64,000 bases of DNA from CAIYRG01 sp964446945 (GCA_964446945.1 CAYUQO010000014.1:62001-126000), one strand, 5' to 3'; positions 34,430 through 43,499 are shown, counted from the first letter of the stretch. The notes: generated by a model not told the origin, from the sequence alone. Translations and numbers: made by a program.

Positions 34430-36095
34430 CCAGGGCTCGGGACTCGTGCTCGTCTTCGCGCCGATCGGACGCGACGCGCCGTCCATAGCCGGCGTTTTGG
34501 AGCGCTGCGGCATGACGGCGCGCATCGTCGACAGCGTGCCGGCGATGGCGGCGGCGATTGGCCCGGATGTCGTGGCCGGGCTGGTCACCGAGGAGGCTCT
34601 GCTGGGGCAAGACATCGAACCGTTGCGCGCCGCGGTCGATGCGCAACCGCCGTGGTCCGACTTTCCCTTCATCGTGCTCACCAGTCACGGGGACCAGCCT
34701 GTCGCCAGGGCGTGGCGGCAGAAACTGATCAATGTGCTGCGGAATGTGTCGCTGCTCGAGCGGCCAATTCAGGCGATCACACTGATAAGCATGGCGAGTT
34801 CGGCTTTGCGCGCGCGCAAGCACCAGTACGAGGTGCGCGCGTTTATGGCGGCGCGCGAGCGTTGGACCGCCGAACTCGAGGCTCAGGTGGCCGACCGCAC
34901 GCGCGAACTGGAGAAAGTCAATATCGATCTGCGTACCCAGATGGCCGAGAAGGCGCTGGTCGAAGAGACGCTGCGTCAGACCCAGAAGATTGAAGCCATC
35001 GGCCAGCTGACGGGCGGCATCGCGCATGATTTCAACAATCTGCTGATGGTGATTTCCGGCGGACTGGAAATGCTCGACCGGCAAAAGGATCCGGCGCAGC
35101 GGCAACGAATTCTGGGAGCGATGCGTCAGGCCACGCAACGCGGCGCGAGCCTCACGCGCCAGTTGCTGACGTTCTCGCGCAAACAGGCGCTGCACCCGGA
35201 GCCGATCGACATTGTACGGCAGATCGGAGCAATGCGCGAATTGCTCGAGCGCAGCTTGCACGGCAACGTGCAAGTGGCATTCGATTTTCCCGAAGATTTG
35301 TGGCCGGTGGAAGCCGACCCCGGTGAATTCGAGCTGATGGTGCTCAATCTGGCGGTGAATGCGCGCGACGCAATGCCTGCCGGCGGGACGATTACCATAG
35401 GCGCCGAAAACCTGCATCTGGCCGGCGAAGGCAATCCACCCGGCGATTTCGTGCGACTCAGCGTCAATGACACCGGCATCGGTATGACAGAAGCCGTGAA
35501 GAACCGCGTGTTCGAGCCGTTCTTCACGACCAAGGATATTGGCCGTGGTTCCGGACTCGGATTGGCGCAGGTGCACGGGTTCGCGGTGCAATCCGGCGGC
35601 TCGGTCCAGATCGAAAGCGAAGTCGGGAAAGGAACCAGCGTTTTTGTTCTCCTGCCGCGTTCGGCGAACAGCCCGTCCCAGGTTGTGGCGGCGCCGGCTG
35701 GCGCGGGGGCAGGAATGCAGCCGGTTTCGTCGGGGTCGGTGCTCCTGGTCGAGGACGATGATGAGGTCGGCGACCTCGTCTCCGAGATGCTCGCGCAACT
35801 TGGTTATCAGGTGACGCGCGCGGCGAGCGCGTCGGCTGCTCTCGGCGCGCTGGCGAACGGCCGCAAGGTGGACATCGTGCTCACCGACATCATGATGCCG
35901 GGCGGGATGAACGGCATCGAACTGGCGCGCGAGATACGCACGCGCAACCGGAGGCTTCCGATATTGCTGACCAGCGGTTACGCCGAGGCGGTCAAGCAGC
36001 ATGCGGAGGCCGAGGGCCTGCGGATTCTGGCCAAGCCATATGAGATTCAGGATCTCGGCCGCGCTTTGAGAGCAGCGCTGGGAACGGCGACGTAA
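34407..36095 (+). CDS. Hybrid sensor histidine kinase coupled to the KaiC-like gene
   Basis: 562 residues from the ATG at 34407 (another in-frame ATG at 34416). Residues 10-135 look like a receiver-fold domain without a convincing phospho-Asp; a coiled coil follows (145-185). H box GGIAHDFNNLLMVISGGLEML near 210, N box NLAVNARDAMPAGG near 325, G box DTGIGM and GSGLGLAQVHGF. Residues 445-562 are a true receiver: VLLVEDDDEVG, phospho-Asp in VLTDIMMPGGMNG, Lys in LAKPYE. Cytoplasmic, no membrane helix. The overlap with the KaiC-like gene suggests that KaiC state is sensed through this kinase. Confidence 0.87.
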   Translation: MTQMAANDQGSGLVLVFAPIGRDAPSIAGVLERCGMTARIVDSVPAMAAAIGPDVVAGLVTEEALLGQDIEPLRAAVDAQPPWSDFPFIVLTSHGDQPVARAWRQKLINVLRNVSLLERPIQAITLISMASSALRARKHQYEVRAFMAARERWTAELEAQVADRTRELEKVNIDLRTQMAEKALVEETLRQTQKIEAIGQLTGGIAHDFNNLLMVISGGLEMLDRQKDPAQRQRILGAMRQATQRGASLTRQLLTFSRKQALHPEPIDIVRQIGAMRELLERSLHGNVQVAFDFPEDLWPVEADPGEFELMVLNLAVNARDAMPAGGTITIGAENLHLAGEGNPPGDFVRLSVNDTGIGMTEAVKNRVFEPFFTTKDIGRGSGLGLAQVHGFAVQSGGSVQIESEVGKGTSVFVLLPRSANSPSQVVAAPAGAGAGMQPVSSGSVLLVEDDDEVGDLVSEMLAQLGYQVTRAASASAALGALANGRKVDIVLTDIMMPGGMNGIELAREIRTRNRRLPILLTSGYAEAVKQHAEAEGLRILAKPYEIQDLGRALRAALGTAT

Positions 36096-36242
36096 TCAAT
36101 TCAACAGCCAGCCGCCGTGGCCGCAGGGGAGCGCTCGGCGGCGGAAAAAGCACGCAATTTATTTGCATCAGCGCAAGCGGTTCAATTTTCCCGAAATACA
36201 TTTGTGGCGAATTACGGTTCTCACAGCCATGAGGGGGAAACC

Positions 36243-36644
36243 ATGCGTTTCGCAGCGCTGACGGCATGTTCATTGTTGCTTTCCGGTTGCTCCGCATATC
36301 TGGAGGCAACCAGACCTGACCCGGTGAATCTTCAGAATTTCGCGGCCGGCCAAAACCGGATTGACGTCGTGGCGAAACTGGGGACGCCAACAGGATCGCT
36401 CGCAGACGGCGATCGGAGTTGTGACGTTTACAAGCTGTACACCACAGGTCCCGGAGCCCTCGGCAAAGGCGCCATCGCTGCGGGCGAAGTAGCAGCCGAC
36501 GTGTACACGTTGGGACTTGCCGAGGTCGTGGCGACACCAACCGAGGCGGCAACGCGGAATGCCCAGCACACAGTTTTGTTCTGCTACACGCCGGACAACA
36601 CGCTCGGCGAGATCAGAGACACCAGCAGCAGAGATACCAACTAG
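36243..36644 (+). CDS. Small lipoprotein, SmpA/BamE-like
   Basis: 133 residues from the ATG at 36243, with GAGGGGG upstream. Signal peptide with lipobox LLSGC (Cys at about residue 16), so membrane-anchored by lipid. The region FAAGQNRIDVVAKLGTPTGS fits the start of SmpA/OmlA-type folds (BamE), but the remainder, with GPGALGKGAIAAGEVAADVYTLGLAEV, does not clearly fit. It could be an outer-membrane quality factor or an unrelated lipoprotein. Its stop overlaps the 3' end of the convergent desaturase gene by 4 bp. Confidence 0.65.
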   Translation: MRFAALTACSLLLSGCSAYLEATRPDPVNLQNFAAGQNRIDVVAKLGTPTGSLADGDRSCDVYKLYTTGPGALGKGAIAAGEVAADVYTLGLAEVVATPTEAATRNAQHTVLFCYTPDNTLGEIRDTSSRDTN

Positions 36645-37744
36645 GTCGACTGCCGGCGGTCCGCACAGAGGTCGTCCGTAACGTCAGCTGATCGCGCGAG
36701 ATCAAAGCCGCACCACGCATCACGCACCGGATCGTAGAGCTTGCACCTGCGGACAAGGCGCCAGTGATAAGCGGGTGTCCAGGTTTCGATCACAGCGAGC
36801 TCGCGGTCCTGCGTCGTGACGATCGTTTCGGCCGCTTTGAGCCGGTACAGCGGCACCAGCGGATTCACGTGGTGCACGATGTGCTGCATCAGCCGGTGGA
36901 AGAACCAGTCGACCGATTCCGGAAAGCGCACATGAACCGTTCCGCGGAGTTTTTGTTCATGCGTCGACGGGCGTCCGGTAGGCATGACCCAGCGCGCACC
37001 CGGGCCTGTGTGCTGGACGATCGTCACGAAAGAAGCGATCACATTAAAGGTAAGGAAGGGAATCAGGAAACCGAAAGCTGCTGCGTTCCGGAATGCGGCT
37101 GCGACGGTCTGGTCGGACCAGCTCCGGGCCAGCCACGTCTGCGCGGCGATGAACAGCACGAGCCATGCGCAGACGGCCACAAAGTCGATCCAGCCGGAAC
37201 GGCCGAAGTTCTTCGCTTCGCCTGGTGAGGGCAGGAACAGTTTCGGCAGCCAGATGTCGAACATGTAGAACAATGGCTGACCGGCAAGACTGCGCATGAA
37301 GCGGTAATACACCCGCCGTCCCGCCGGCGCGGCGCGATATTGCTCCACCGTCATCGGCGAATAGGCGTTGTCCACGCCGATTTGCGCTGTGTAACGGTGA
37401 TGGACACGGTTGTGATGATATTCCCACCGGCCATACGGGTGCAGCGCAGGCAGAAAAGCCACAGTCCCAATCACGCGATTGAGCCAGCGGGAGGACGTGA
37501 AGCTGCGGTGGACCGCGTCATGGGCAATGATCGCGAGGTTGGCAGTGAATATGCCGGCCGCGATGCCGAACAGCATCTTCAACGCACCGGCTGTCGCCAG
37601 CACGGCGCCTGTCGCGAAGACAAGATACAGGCCAAGCGAAATCAGGAAGATCGCGAGCGGCAGAACAATCCGCCGCCGCATGTGCGGCGCAAGGAGCGAC
37701 TGATCAAACTGGGCGGGATATTCCAGCTCCGCGGTGAAATTCAT
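36641..37744 (-). CDS. Fatty acid desaturase-family membrane protein
   Basis: 367 residues from the ATG at 37742-37744. Several membrane helices and the three histidine clusters of di-iron desaturases: HDAVHRSF near residue 75, HHNRVHHRYT near 110, HIVHHVNPLVPLYRL near 290. These enzymes introduce a double bond or a hydroxyl into membrane lipids or carotenoids. Substrate not predictable. It is downstream of, and on the same strand as, the binding-protein gene at 37755, with 10 bp between them, so they are likely co-transcribed even though their functions look unrelated. Confidence 0.82.
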   Translation of the reverse strand: MNFTAELEYPAQFDQSLLAPHMRRRIVLPLAIFLISLGLYLVFATGAVLATAGALKMLFGIAAGIFTANLAIIAHDAVHRSFTSSRWLNRVIGTVAFLPALHPYGRWEYHHNRVHHRYTAQIGVDNAYSPMTVEQYRAAPAGRRVYYRFMRSLAGQPLFYMFDIWLPKLFLPSPGEAKNFGRSGWIDFVAVCAWLVLFIAAQTWLARSWSDQTVAAAFRNAAAFGFLIPFLTFNVIASFVTIVQHTGPGARWVMPTGRPSTHEQKLRGTVHVRFPESVDWFFHRLMQHIVHHVNPLVPLYRLKAAETIVTTQDRELAVIETWTPAYHWRLVRRCKLYDPVRDAWCGFDLARSADVTDDLCADRRQST

Positions 37745-37754
37745 CCTGCCCCGA

Positions 37755-38525
37755 TCATCTCTCGCGCCGTTCTTCCCGCCGGGCGGGTTCGGCGTGGGTT
37801 TTGCGGATCAGCGGCGCGGCTTCCGGTGAAACCATGAACCGGATCATCGCGCGCGCGGCATCCGGTTGGCGCGAGTTTGCGACCAGACCGACATCGGATT
37901 CGCAGGGTTTGTTGATGGCCGCAGGCACGGGGCCGACATAATCATTTCCCGGCACGCCGAGCATGATGTTGGTCTGCTGAATGCCAATCTCGACTTCGCC
38001 GCGGGCGACATAATCGGAGACAGGACCCGCAGTCGTGCGAATGGTCTTGGCTTTCAGCGCGTCTGTCAGGCCGAGCTGCGCAATTCCGGCGGCGATGTTC
38101 GTTCCGCTGCAGCCGCGCGAATAGCCGATCGATTTCGCCGCCAGCAGCGCCGCCTTGTATTTTTCCGGCGTGCTGATGTCGGGCTTTGGCGCGCCGGTCC
38201 TCACCGTCACGCCGAGATCCGCGAGTTGAAACGGTGTCACCGTGCCGGCGACGATCTTGCCGCTTTTGACGAGTTCCTCCAGCGGGCCGGGATTCTGGCT
38301 GACGAGATCCACCGTCCGTGCGGCGAGTCGCTTCTCGAGTTCGTCACCTTCGGCAAGAACCACGGTCACGTTGTTGCCGGTCTTGCGGGAAAAGGCAGCG
38401 GCAAGTTCTTTCAGCCCGGGAATCGCACCCTGATTGGAGACGATGACGAGATCGGCGGCGAATGCGGGGGCGGAGGTGAGCATTGCCAGGAGCAGGGCGG
38501 CGGCGAATTGGGTGGGTGGTTTCAT
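37755..38525 (-). CDS. Periplasmic substrate-binding protein (ModA-like)
   Basis: 256 residues from the ATG at 38523-38525; signal peptide to residue 23 (AFA-AD). The first mature residues LVIVSNQGAIPGLKELAAAFSRKTG and the segment VDLVSQNPGPLEELVKSGKI fit the type II binding-protein fold of molybdate/tungstate-binding ModA proteins, although the oxyanion-binding serines are not obvious. No ABC permease or ATPase gene is nearby, so it is an orphan binding protein, possibly acting with a distant transporter or as a periplasmic scavenger. The C-terminus is rich in Arg/Glu (ARREERRER). Confidence 0.75.
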   Translation of the reverse strand: MKPPTQFAAALLLAMLTSAPAFAADLVIVSNQGAIPGLKELAAAFSRKTGNNVTVVLAEGDELEKRLAARTVDLVSQNPGPLEELVKSGKIVAGTVTPFQLADLGVTVRTGAPKPDISTPEKYKAALLAAKSIGYSRGCSGTNIAAGIAQLGLTDALKAKTIRTTAGPVSDYVARGEVEIGIQQTNIMLGVPGNDYVGPVPAAINKPCESDVGLVANSRQPDAARAMIRFMVSPEAAPLIRKTHAEPARREERRER

Positions 38526-38569
38526 TGAAGCTTCCGTGACTACTCGTGTGCAAAAAAACTCGCATTAAT

Positions 38570-38634
38570 TCGCGCGGCAGACGCCGCGCGGCTGGGTGGC
38601 CGGGTCTGCGCCCGGCCATGACAAAGTGTTGGTA
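38570..38634. repeat. Intergenic palindromic repeat, type E
   Basis: GCGCGGCAGACGCCGCGCGG, then GGCCGGGTCTGCGCCCGGCC and ATGAC. Lies between the binding protein and the hydrolase stop at 38637. Confidence 0.68.
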
Positions 38635-38636
38635 CG

Positions 38637-39482
38637 CTACGCGCGGGCGTGGGCTTTGAGGAAATTGCGGGCGCGGTTGATCGTCCGCGCCTTCAGTTCC
38701 GGCGGCTTGTTCCAGGGATAGACATTGATATCGGCATTCGGGGCGAGGGAAGCGATATCGATGGCAACCTGATACGAATGCGCAGCGGTGTCATCCGGCA
38801 GCACCAGCATCGGCGTCGGACAGCCGCGCACGAAATCGCGCGACACGCTGTACACAAAATCCGGCCGCGCGCGGTACAGGTTGTGCAGATATTTCTCGAT
38901 GGTGTCCATCGACACGTCCTGCCGCCTGCTGCGCAGCTCCTTCGCCCAATCGAGACCGGAATTATACATGACGTCCGGATTCTCCGGGCGGTGGCCGATC
39001 GGCTGACTCAGGATCGCCGCGACGACGCGGTCGGGTGCACGCTCCATCAGCTTCAGCGCAAATGAGCCGCCGATGCAGTTGCCGAAAAAAGCGAACTGGC
39101 GGACGCCGAGATGGTCCATGAGACCCAATTGATCATCGGCGAAAGCGTCCCAGGGATTATCGACCGGGACCGGGCCGGTGGATTCACCGTCCGTCGCGTT
39201 GCGCTGGTCCATGGTGATGCAATGGAAACCGTTGCTGAACTCGGCAAAGGCATTGATGACCGCGGTCGGCCAATTCTTGATGCGTGAATTCAAACCGCCA
39301 CCGGGCGTCACCAGAACGGGAAAGCCGGAGCCGGCCTCCTGATAGCGTATGCGGACGTTTCCCCGTTCGTAGAATTTGAACGCTCCGCTTTGCTGACCTT
39401 CGGCCGCGAATACGCGCGGCGCCGCGGCGGTTGCTGCCGCCACTACGCCGGTGGCGAGAATATTGCGTCTGACCGGATCCAT
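38637..39482 (-). CDS. Tat-exported alpha/beta hydrolase with a Cys at the nucleophile position
   Basis: 281 residues from the ATG at 39480-39482, preceded by GGGAGGG. VRRNILATGVVAAATAAA is a Tat signal. The alpha/beta hydrolase fold is clear (VLVTPGGGLNSR oxyanion region; LMDHLGVRQFAFFGNCIGG elbow), but the elbow reads GNCIGG, with Cys in place of Ser, and the usual catalytic His near the C-terminus is not evident (VYPWNKPPELK at that position). It might be a thiol hydrolase like dienelactone hydrolase, a non-enzymatic relative, or use other residues. Exported as a folded protein. Bounded by repeats on both sides. Confidence 0.75.
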   Translation of the reverse strand: MDPVRRNILATGVVAAATAAAPRVFAAEGQQSGAFKFYERGNVRIRYQEAGSGFPVLVTPGGGLNSRIKNWPTAVINAFAEFSNGFHCITMDQRNATDGESTGPVPVDNPWDAFADDQLGLMDHLGVRQFAFFGNCIGGSFALKLMERAPDRVVAAILSQPIGHRPENPDVMYNSGLDWAKELRSRRQDVSMDTIEKYLHNLYRARPDFVYSVSRDFVRGCPTPMLVLPDDTAAHSYQVAIDIASLAPNADINVYPWNKPPELKARTINRARNFLKAHARA

Positions 39483-39511
39483 TGCGGGCCCTCCCTTAAT
39501 TGCTCAGAACT

Positions 39512-39560
39512 CCCCCCTCCGTCGCTTCGCGACCACCCTCCCCCGTAAACGGGGGAGGAA
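39512..39560. repeat. Intergenic hairpin repeat, type B
   Basis: CCCTCCGTCGCTTCGCGACC followed by CCTCCCCCGTAAACGGGGGAGG, between the RND pump stop and the hydrolase start. Confidence 0.7.
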
Positions 39561-39580
39561 AACACGAGCGTTTGCGACGG

Positions 39581-42500
39581 TTACTCCGCCGGGGTGGGGA
39601 CAGAAGCATGCTCCCGGCTGATCCAGGCGCCAAATCGATTGAGATAAAGATACAGAACCGGAGTGATGTAGAGGGTCAGCGCCTGGGAGACGAGAAGTCC
39701 GCCGACGACGGCGATGCCGAGCGGTTTGCGGCCCTCGCTGCTGGCGCCGAATCCGATCGCGATCGGCAAAGTTCCAAACAGTGCCGCCATGGTGGTCATC
39801 ATGATCGGCCGGAACCGGATCACGGCAGCCTGCAGAATCGCCGTTTCGGGATCGGCACCCTCCTGGCGTTCGCGGGCGAGCGCGAAGTCGATCATCATGA
39901 TCGCATTCTTCTTCACGAGGCCGACAAGCATGATGATGCCGACGAAGGCGTAGAGCGTCAGCGTATAGTGGAACAGCCACAGTGTAAGGAGCGCGCCGGC
40001 GCAGGCCGCAGGCAGGCCCGACAGAATCGTCAGCGGATGGATATAACTCTCATACAGCATGCCGAGCACGATGTAGACCGTCAGTATGCCGCCGATCAGG
40101 AGGAAGACCATCCCCTTCATCGAGTCTTCGAAGGCCTTCGCCGTGCCCTGGAAGGTGCCCTGAACCGATGCGGGGATGCCGATGGCCACCTTGACCTTTT
40201 CGATCTCGTTCAATGCATCGCCGAGCGCCACTCCGGGCGGCAGATTGAAAGACAGCGTGACGGCCGGAAGCTGGCCGAGATGGTTGACGGATAAAGGCTG
40301 AGTTCCGCGCGTCAGATGGACGACCGAAAGCAGCGGCACCATCGAACCGGTATTCTGGGTGGACACGGATGCGATACGGGTGGTGGCGAGGTAAAGCCGG
40401 CTGAGCGAGTCGGCATCGCTCTGGTATTTCGGCAGAAGTTCGAGATTGACCCAATATTGGTCCGCGGCGGTATAGATCGGCGCAATATCCTCGCCGCCAA
40501 AAGCCGCGCCCAATGCCGTCTCGATCTGATTGACGGTGATGCCGAGCGCCGCCGCGCGCTTCCGGTCGATCTCGACATTGACCGAAGGCGTGGACAGATC
40601 AAGGTCCGTATTCACATCGATAAGAAGTGGGTCGGTTTGCAGGGCCGCGAGCAGCTTTTGCGAGCTTGAATAGAGTTCGTTCAGATCGATGTCCTGCATC
40701 GTGTACTGATAGAGCGCGCGGCTGGTATAGGCGCCAATGCGGATTGGCGGGCGATTCTGCATCACCACATTGATGCCGGGAATGCGCTGGAATTTCTGGC
40801 GCAGCTCCACGATCACCTGGTCCGTCGTCAGTTTACGCTGATCTCGGGATTTGAGCTGGATGCCGAATTGTCCGGAATTGGCGCCTCCACGCACGCCACC
40901 GGCGCCAACCGAACTCATGAAGCCATCGACGTTCGGGTCCTTCGCAATGATATTCGCGGCCTCCTGCTGATGGCGCCGCATTTCCGCAAAGGAGATTCCA
41001 TTGGCGCCGTCGGTAAAGGCATTGATCCGGCCTGAGTCTTCGGAGGGCAGGAAATCCTGCGGCATGATGCGGAACAGTTCTACGGTCGCCGCCATGCTGA
41101 GGAAGAACAGGCAAACGATGAATAGCCGATGACCCATGCTCCAGCGCAGGCTCTTTTCATAGCCGCGCTGCACCGTGACGAAGGCATTTTCACTGATACG
41201 GTAGAACCAATTATGCCGTCTGGCGTGCTCGTCTTTGGCGGATTTGATCATCCGGCTGCACAGCATCGGGGTCAGCGTCATGGACACCACACCGGAGACA
41301 AGCACCGCGATCACGATGGTGACGGCAAATTCATGCAGCAATTTGCCGATGATGCCCCCCATGAAGACGACCGGGATGAACACGGCGGCGAGTGAAATCG
41401 TCATGGACGGAATCGTGAACGCGACTTCGGACGATCCTTTGAGCGATGCTTCGTAAGGATGTTCGCCCATTTCGACGTGACGCATGATGTTTTCCAGCAT
41501 CACGATCGCGTCGTCGACGACGAAGCCGACACACAAAGTAAGCGCCATGAGCGACAGATTGTCGAGGCTGTAGCCGAGTTGCGACATCCCGGCGAAAGTC
41601 CCGATCACCGAGATCGGCAGCGCGATCGCGGGTATGAAGGTGGCCGAAGGCGTGCGCAGGAAAAGGAAGATCACGAAAACGACGAGCAGCGCCGCGATGC
41701 CCAGTGTGATCTGCACATCCCGTACCGAACTGCGGATGGTCAGACTCCGGTCCATATAGGTCTGAACCTTGATGGAGGGCGGAATCTGTTTGAGCAGTTC
41801 GGGCAAGATCGCCTTGATTTCGTCCACCACGGCAATGGTGTTGGCGCCGGGCTGGCGATGGATTTCGAGCGTGATCGACGGCACGCCTTTCCACGACCCG
41901 AACAGCTTGGGATTTTCGACGCTGTCGATGACATTGGCGACATCGGCAAAAGTGACCGGAGCGCCGTTGCGGTAGGCGATGATCTGCGGGGCGAAATCGG
42001 CGGCCCGGCTGAGCTGGCCGTCGGCATGGATGACCGCGCCACGCGTGGCGCCATCGAGTTGTCCCGTTGCCAGGTTGACACTCGAGTTCCGGATGGCATT
42101 CGCCACCTCGTCGATGCCGATCCCGCGCGCCGCCAATTGCGCCGGATCGACCTGGATGCGCACCGCCGGCCGTGATTGTCCGTAAATCACCGCCTGGGCG
42201 ACGCCATCCAGCGAAGACAGTTTTCCGACCAGCACGTTCTCCGCATACTGATCGACGACATAAAGCGGAAGCGTCTCCGAACTGACCGAGAGATAGAAGA
42301 TGCCATCATCCGCCGGATTGGTTTTGCGGATGGATGGCGGTGTCGTCATCGCCGGCGGCAATTGGCGCGCGGCGGCCGACAATGCGGCCTGCACGTCGAG
42401 AAATGCCGCGTCGATGTTGCGGTCGAGCCGGAACTGGATGTTGATCGAAGTGCCGCCCGCAACATTGGTCGACGTCATCGATTCGACGCCGGAAATCAGC

Positions 42501-42715
42501 GAAAACTGTTTTTCGATCGGGGTGGCGACGGAGGAGGCCATCGTCTGGGCGTCGGTGCCCGGCAGTGAGGCGGTGACGCTGATGGTCGGCAAATCGACAT
42601 TGGGCAGTTCACTGACCGGGAGCGACGAATAGCCGAAGAGGCCCGCTATGAGGAAAGCGGCCATCAGAAGAGTCGCCATCACCGGGCGTTTGATGAATAT
42701 CGCAGAGAAATTCAC
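39581..42715 (-). CDS. RND-family multidrug efflux permease (MdtB/MdtC/AcrB-like)
   Basis: 1044 residues from the GTG at 42713-42715 (MNFSAIFIKRPV, as in MdtB/C); a GTG five codons upstream is possible. GGGAG lies 9 bases before the chosen start. Twelve membrane helices in two halves with large periplasmic loops; family motifs TLCVGFVVDDAIVMLENI (proton-relay Asp pair, about residue 400) and LVKKNAIMMIDFALA near 935. This is the inner-membrane, proton-driven pump of a tripartite exporter. Neither the membrane-fusion partner nor an outer-membrane channel is adjacent in the window, so partners lie elsewhere. Confidence 0.92.
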   Translation of the reverse strand: MNFSAIFIKRPVMATLLMAAFLIAGLFGYSSLPVSELPNVDLPTISVTASLPGTDAQTMASSVATPIEKQFSLISGVESMTSTNVAGGTSINIQFRLDRNIDAAFLDVQAALSAAARQLPPAMTTPPSIRKTNPADDGIFYLSVSSETLPLYVVDQYAENVLVGKLSSLDGVAQAVIYGQSRPAVRIQVDPAQLAARGIGIDEVANAIRNSSVNLATGQLDGATRGAVIHADGQLSRAADFAPQIIAYRNGAPVTFADVANVIDSVENPKLFGSWKGVPSITLEIHRQPGANTIAVVDEIKAILPELLKQIPPSIKVQTYMDRSLTIRSSVRDVQITLGIAALLVVFVIFLFLRTPSATFIPAIALPISVIGTFAGMSQLGYSLDNLSLMALTLCVGFVVDDAIVMLENIMRHVEMGEHPYEASLKGSSEVAFTIPSMTISLAAVFIPVVFMGGIIGKLLHEFAVTIVIAVLVSGVVSMTLTPMLCSRMIKSAKDEHARRHNWFYRISENAFVTVQRGYEKSLRWSMGHRLFIVCLFFLSMAATVELFRIMPQDFLPSEDSGRINAFTDGANGISFAEMRRHQQEAANIIAKDPNVDGFMSSVGAGGVRGGANSGQFGIQLKSRDQRKLTTDQVIVELRQKFQRIPGINVVMQNRPPIRIGAYTSRALYQYTMQDIDLNELYSSSQKLLAALQTDPLLIDVNTDLDLSTPSVNVEIDRKRAAALGITVNQIETALGAAFGGEDIAPIYTAADQYWVNLELLPKYQSDADSLSRLYLATTRIASVSTQNTGSMVPLLSVVHLTRGTQPLSVNHLGQLPAVTLSFNLPPGVALGDALNEIEKVKVAIGIPASVQGTFQGTAKAFEDSMKGMVFLLIGGILTVYIVLGMLYESYIHPLTILSGLPAACAGALLTLWLFHYTLTLYAFVGIIMLVGLVKKNAIMMIDFALARERQEGADPETAILQAAVIRFRPIMMTTMAALFGTLPIAIGFGASSEGRKPLGIAVVGGLLVSQALTLYITPVLYLYLNRFGAWISREHASVPTPAE

Positions 42716-42808
42716 GGCAGCGGCTCCCACGGCCAGCCTGCCTAAACGCTACATGGTTGCCGGGACATTTGCCAGCGGTTGCAAGCCGCTCTCACCCGCG
42801 ACCAAGTC

Positions 42809-43255
42809 TCAGACGCCGCCGACCTGATCGAGCCAGGCGCCGTAGCCTTCGGCTTCCATATCGTCGCGATGGATGAAGCGCAGAGACGCCGAATTGATGC
42901 AGTAACGCAGGCCGCCGCGGTCCCTTGGCCCATCCGGAAAGACATGGCCGAGATGACTATCGCCATGCGCCGACCGGAGTTCGGTGCGGACCATCCCGTG
43001 CGAGACATCCCGCAATTCCTTGATGTTGGCCGGCTCGATCGGCCTGGTGAAACTGGGCCAGCCACACCCCGATTCGAATTTGTCGGATGAGGCGAACAGC
43101 GGCTCACCCGATACAATGTCCACGTAGATTCCAGGTTCTTTGTTGTTGAGATATTTGCCGGTGCCCGGCCGCTCAGTGCCGCTCTCCTGAGTCACCCGGT
43201 ATTGTTCTGGTGTCAGTGCCGCGATTGCTTCAGGCGTTTTGCGATAGTCGGCCAT
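42809..43255 (-). CDS. msrB: Methionine-R-sulfoxide reductase, form without structural zinc
   Basis: 148 residues from the ATG at 43253-43255, with AAGGTG upstream; upstream in-frame codons run through a repeat and are not used. MsrB signatures: GCGWPSFTRPI (substrate pocket), HGDSHLGHVFPDGP, RYCINSASLRF, with the catalytic Cys in RYCIN. The two CxxC pairs that bind zinc in many MsrB proteins are absent here (the positions read SGEPLF and AHGDSH), so this is the zinc-less type. It reduces oxidised methionine in proteins, with thioredoxin as the reductant, in the cytoplasm. Confidence 0.93.
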   Translation of the reverse strand: MADYRKTPEAIAALTPEQYRVTQESGTERPGTGKYLNNKEPGIYVDIVSGEPLFASSDKFESGCGWPSFTRPIEPANIKELRDVSHGMVRTELRSAHGDSHLGHVFPDGPRDRGGLRYCINSASLRFIHRDDMEAEGYGAWLDQVGGV

Positions 43256-43274
43256 GCTGTTCACCTTACTCGTG

Positions 43275-43415
43275 CATTTCGTCGCGCCGCAGACGCGGCG
43301 CGGATGCCTGCACGCGGCGCTTTGCGCCGCGGCAGAATCAAAAACCGAGGCGCGCAAGGCGCGCCGGGCCTTCCCTCGGATCGCTTCGCGATCCTCGCCG
43401 GGGATGACACAGGGG
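43275..43415. repeat. Intergenic palindromic repeat, type E (long)
   Basis: GCGCCGCAGACGCGGCGCGG, then GCGGCGCTTTGCGCCGC, GGCGCGCAAGGCGCGCC, and GGATCGCTTCGCGATCC before GGGGATGAC. It fills most of the gap between msrB and the gene relic at 43419. Confidence 0.68.
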
Positions 43416-43418
43416 TGG

Positions 43419-43499
43419 TTATTTCGGGGTGAGCTTCAGGAGCTTGCCGTCGCTGGCGTTGTCGGTCATCGCATAGACTGCTCCGTCCGGTCGAGCGGT
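43419..43499 (-). pseudogene. Relic of the C-terminus of a PQQ-dependent sugar dehydrogenase-like protein
   Basis: Read leftward, 26 codons give TARPDGAVYAMTDNASDG then KLLKLTPK-stop. This pattern (R-P-D-G-x-x-Y-x-x-T-D..DG-x-L-x-x-LTP) is the usual end of PQQ-dependent glucose/sorbosone dehydrogenases. An in-frame TGA stands immediately before it (43500-43502) and no upstream domain is left. It is a deletion remnant lying 126 bp before the glucoamylase gene. Confidence 0.45.

Noticed and set aside
34347..36002. 551-codon open frame antisense to the hybrid kinase
   Set aside because: It is His/Arg-rich, matches no family and mirrors the coding strand of a clear kinase; long antisense frames are expected at this G+C.
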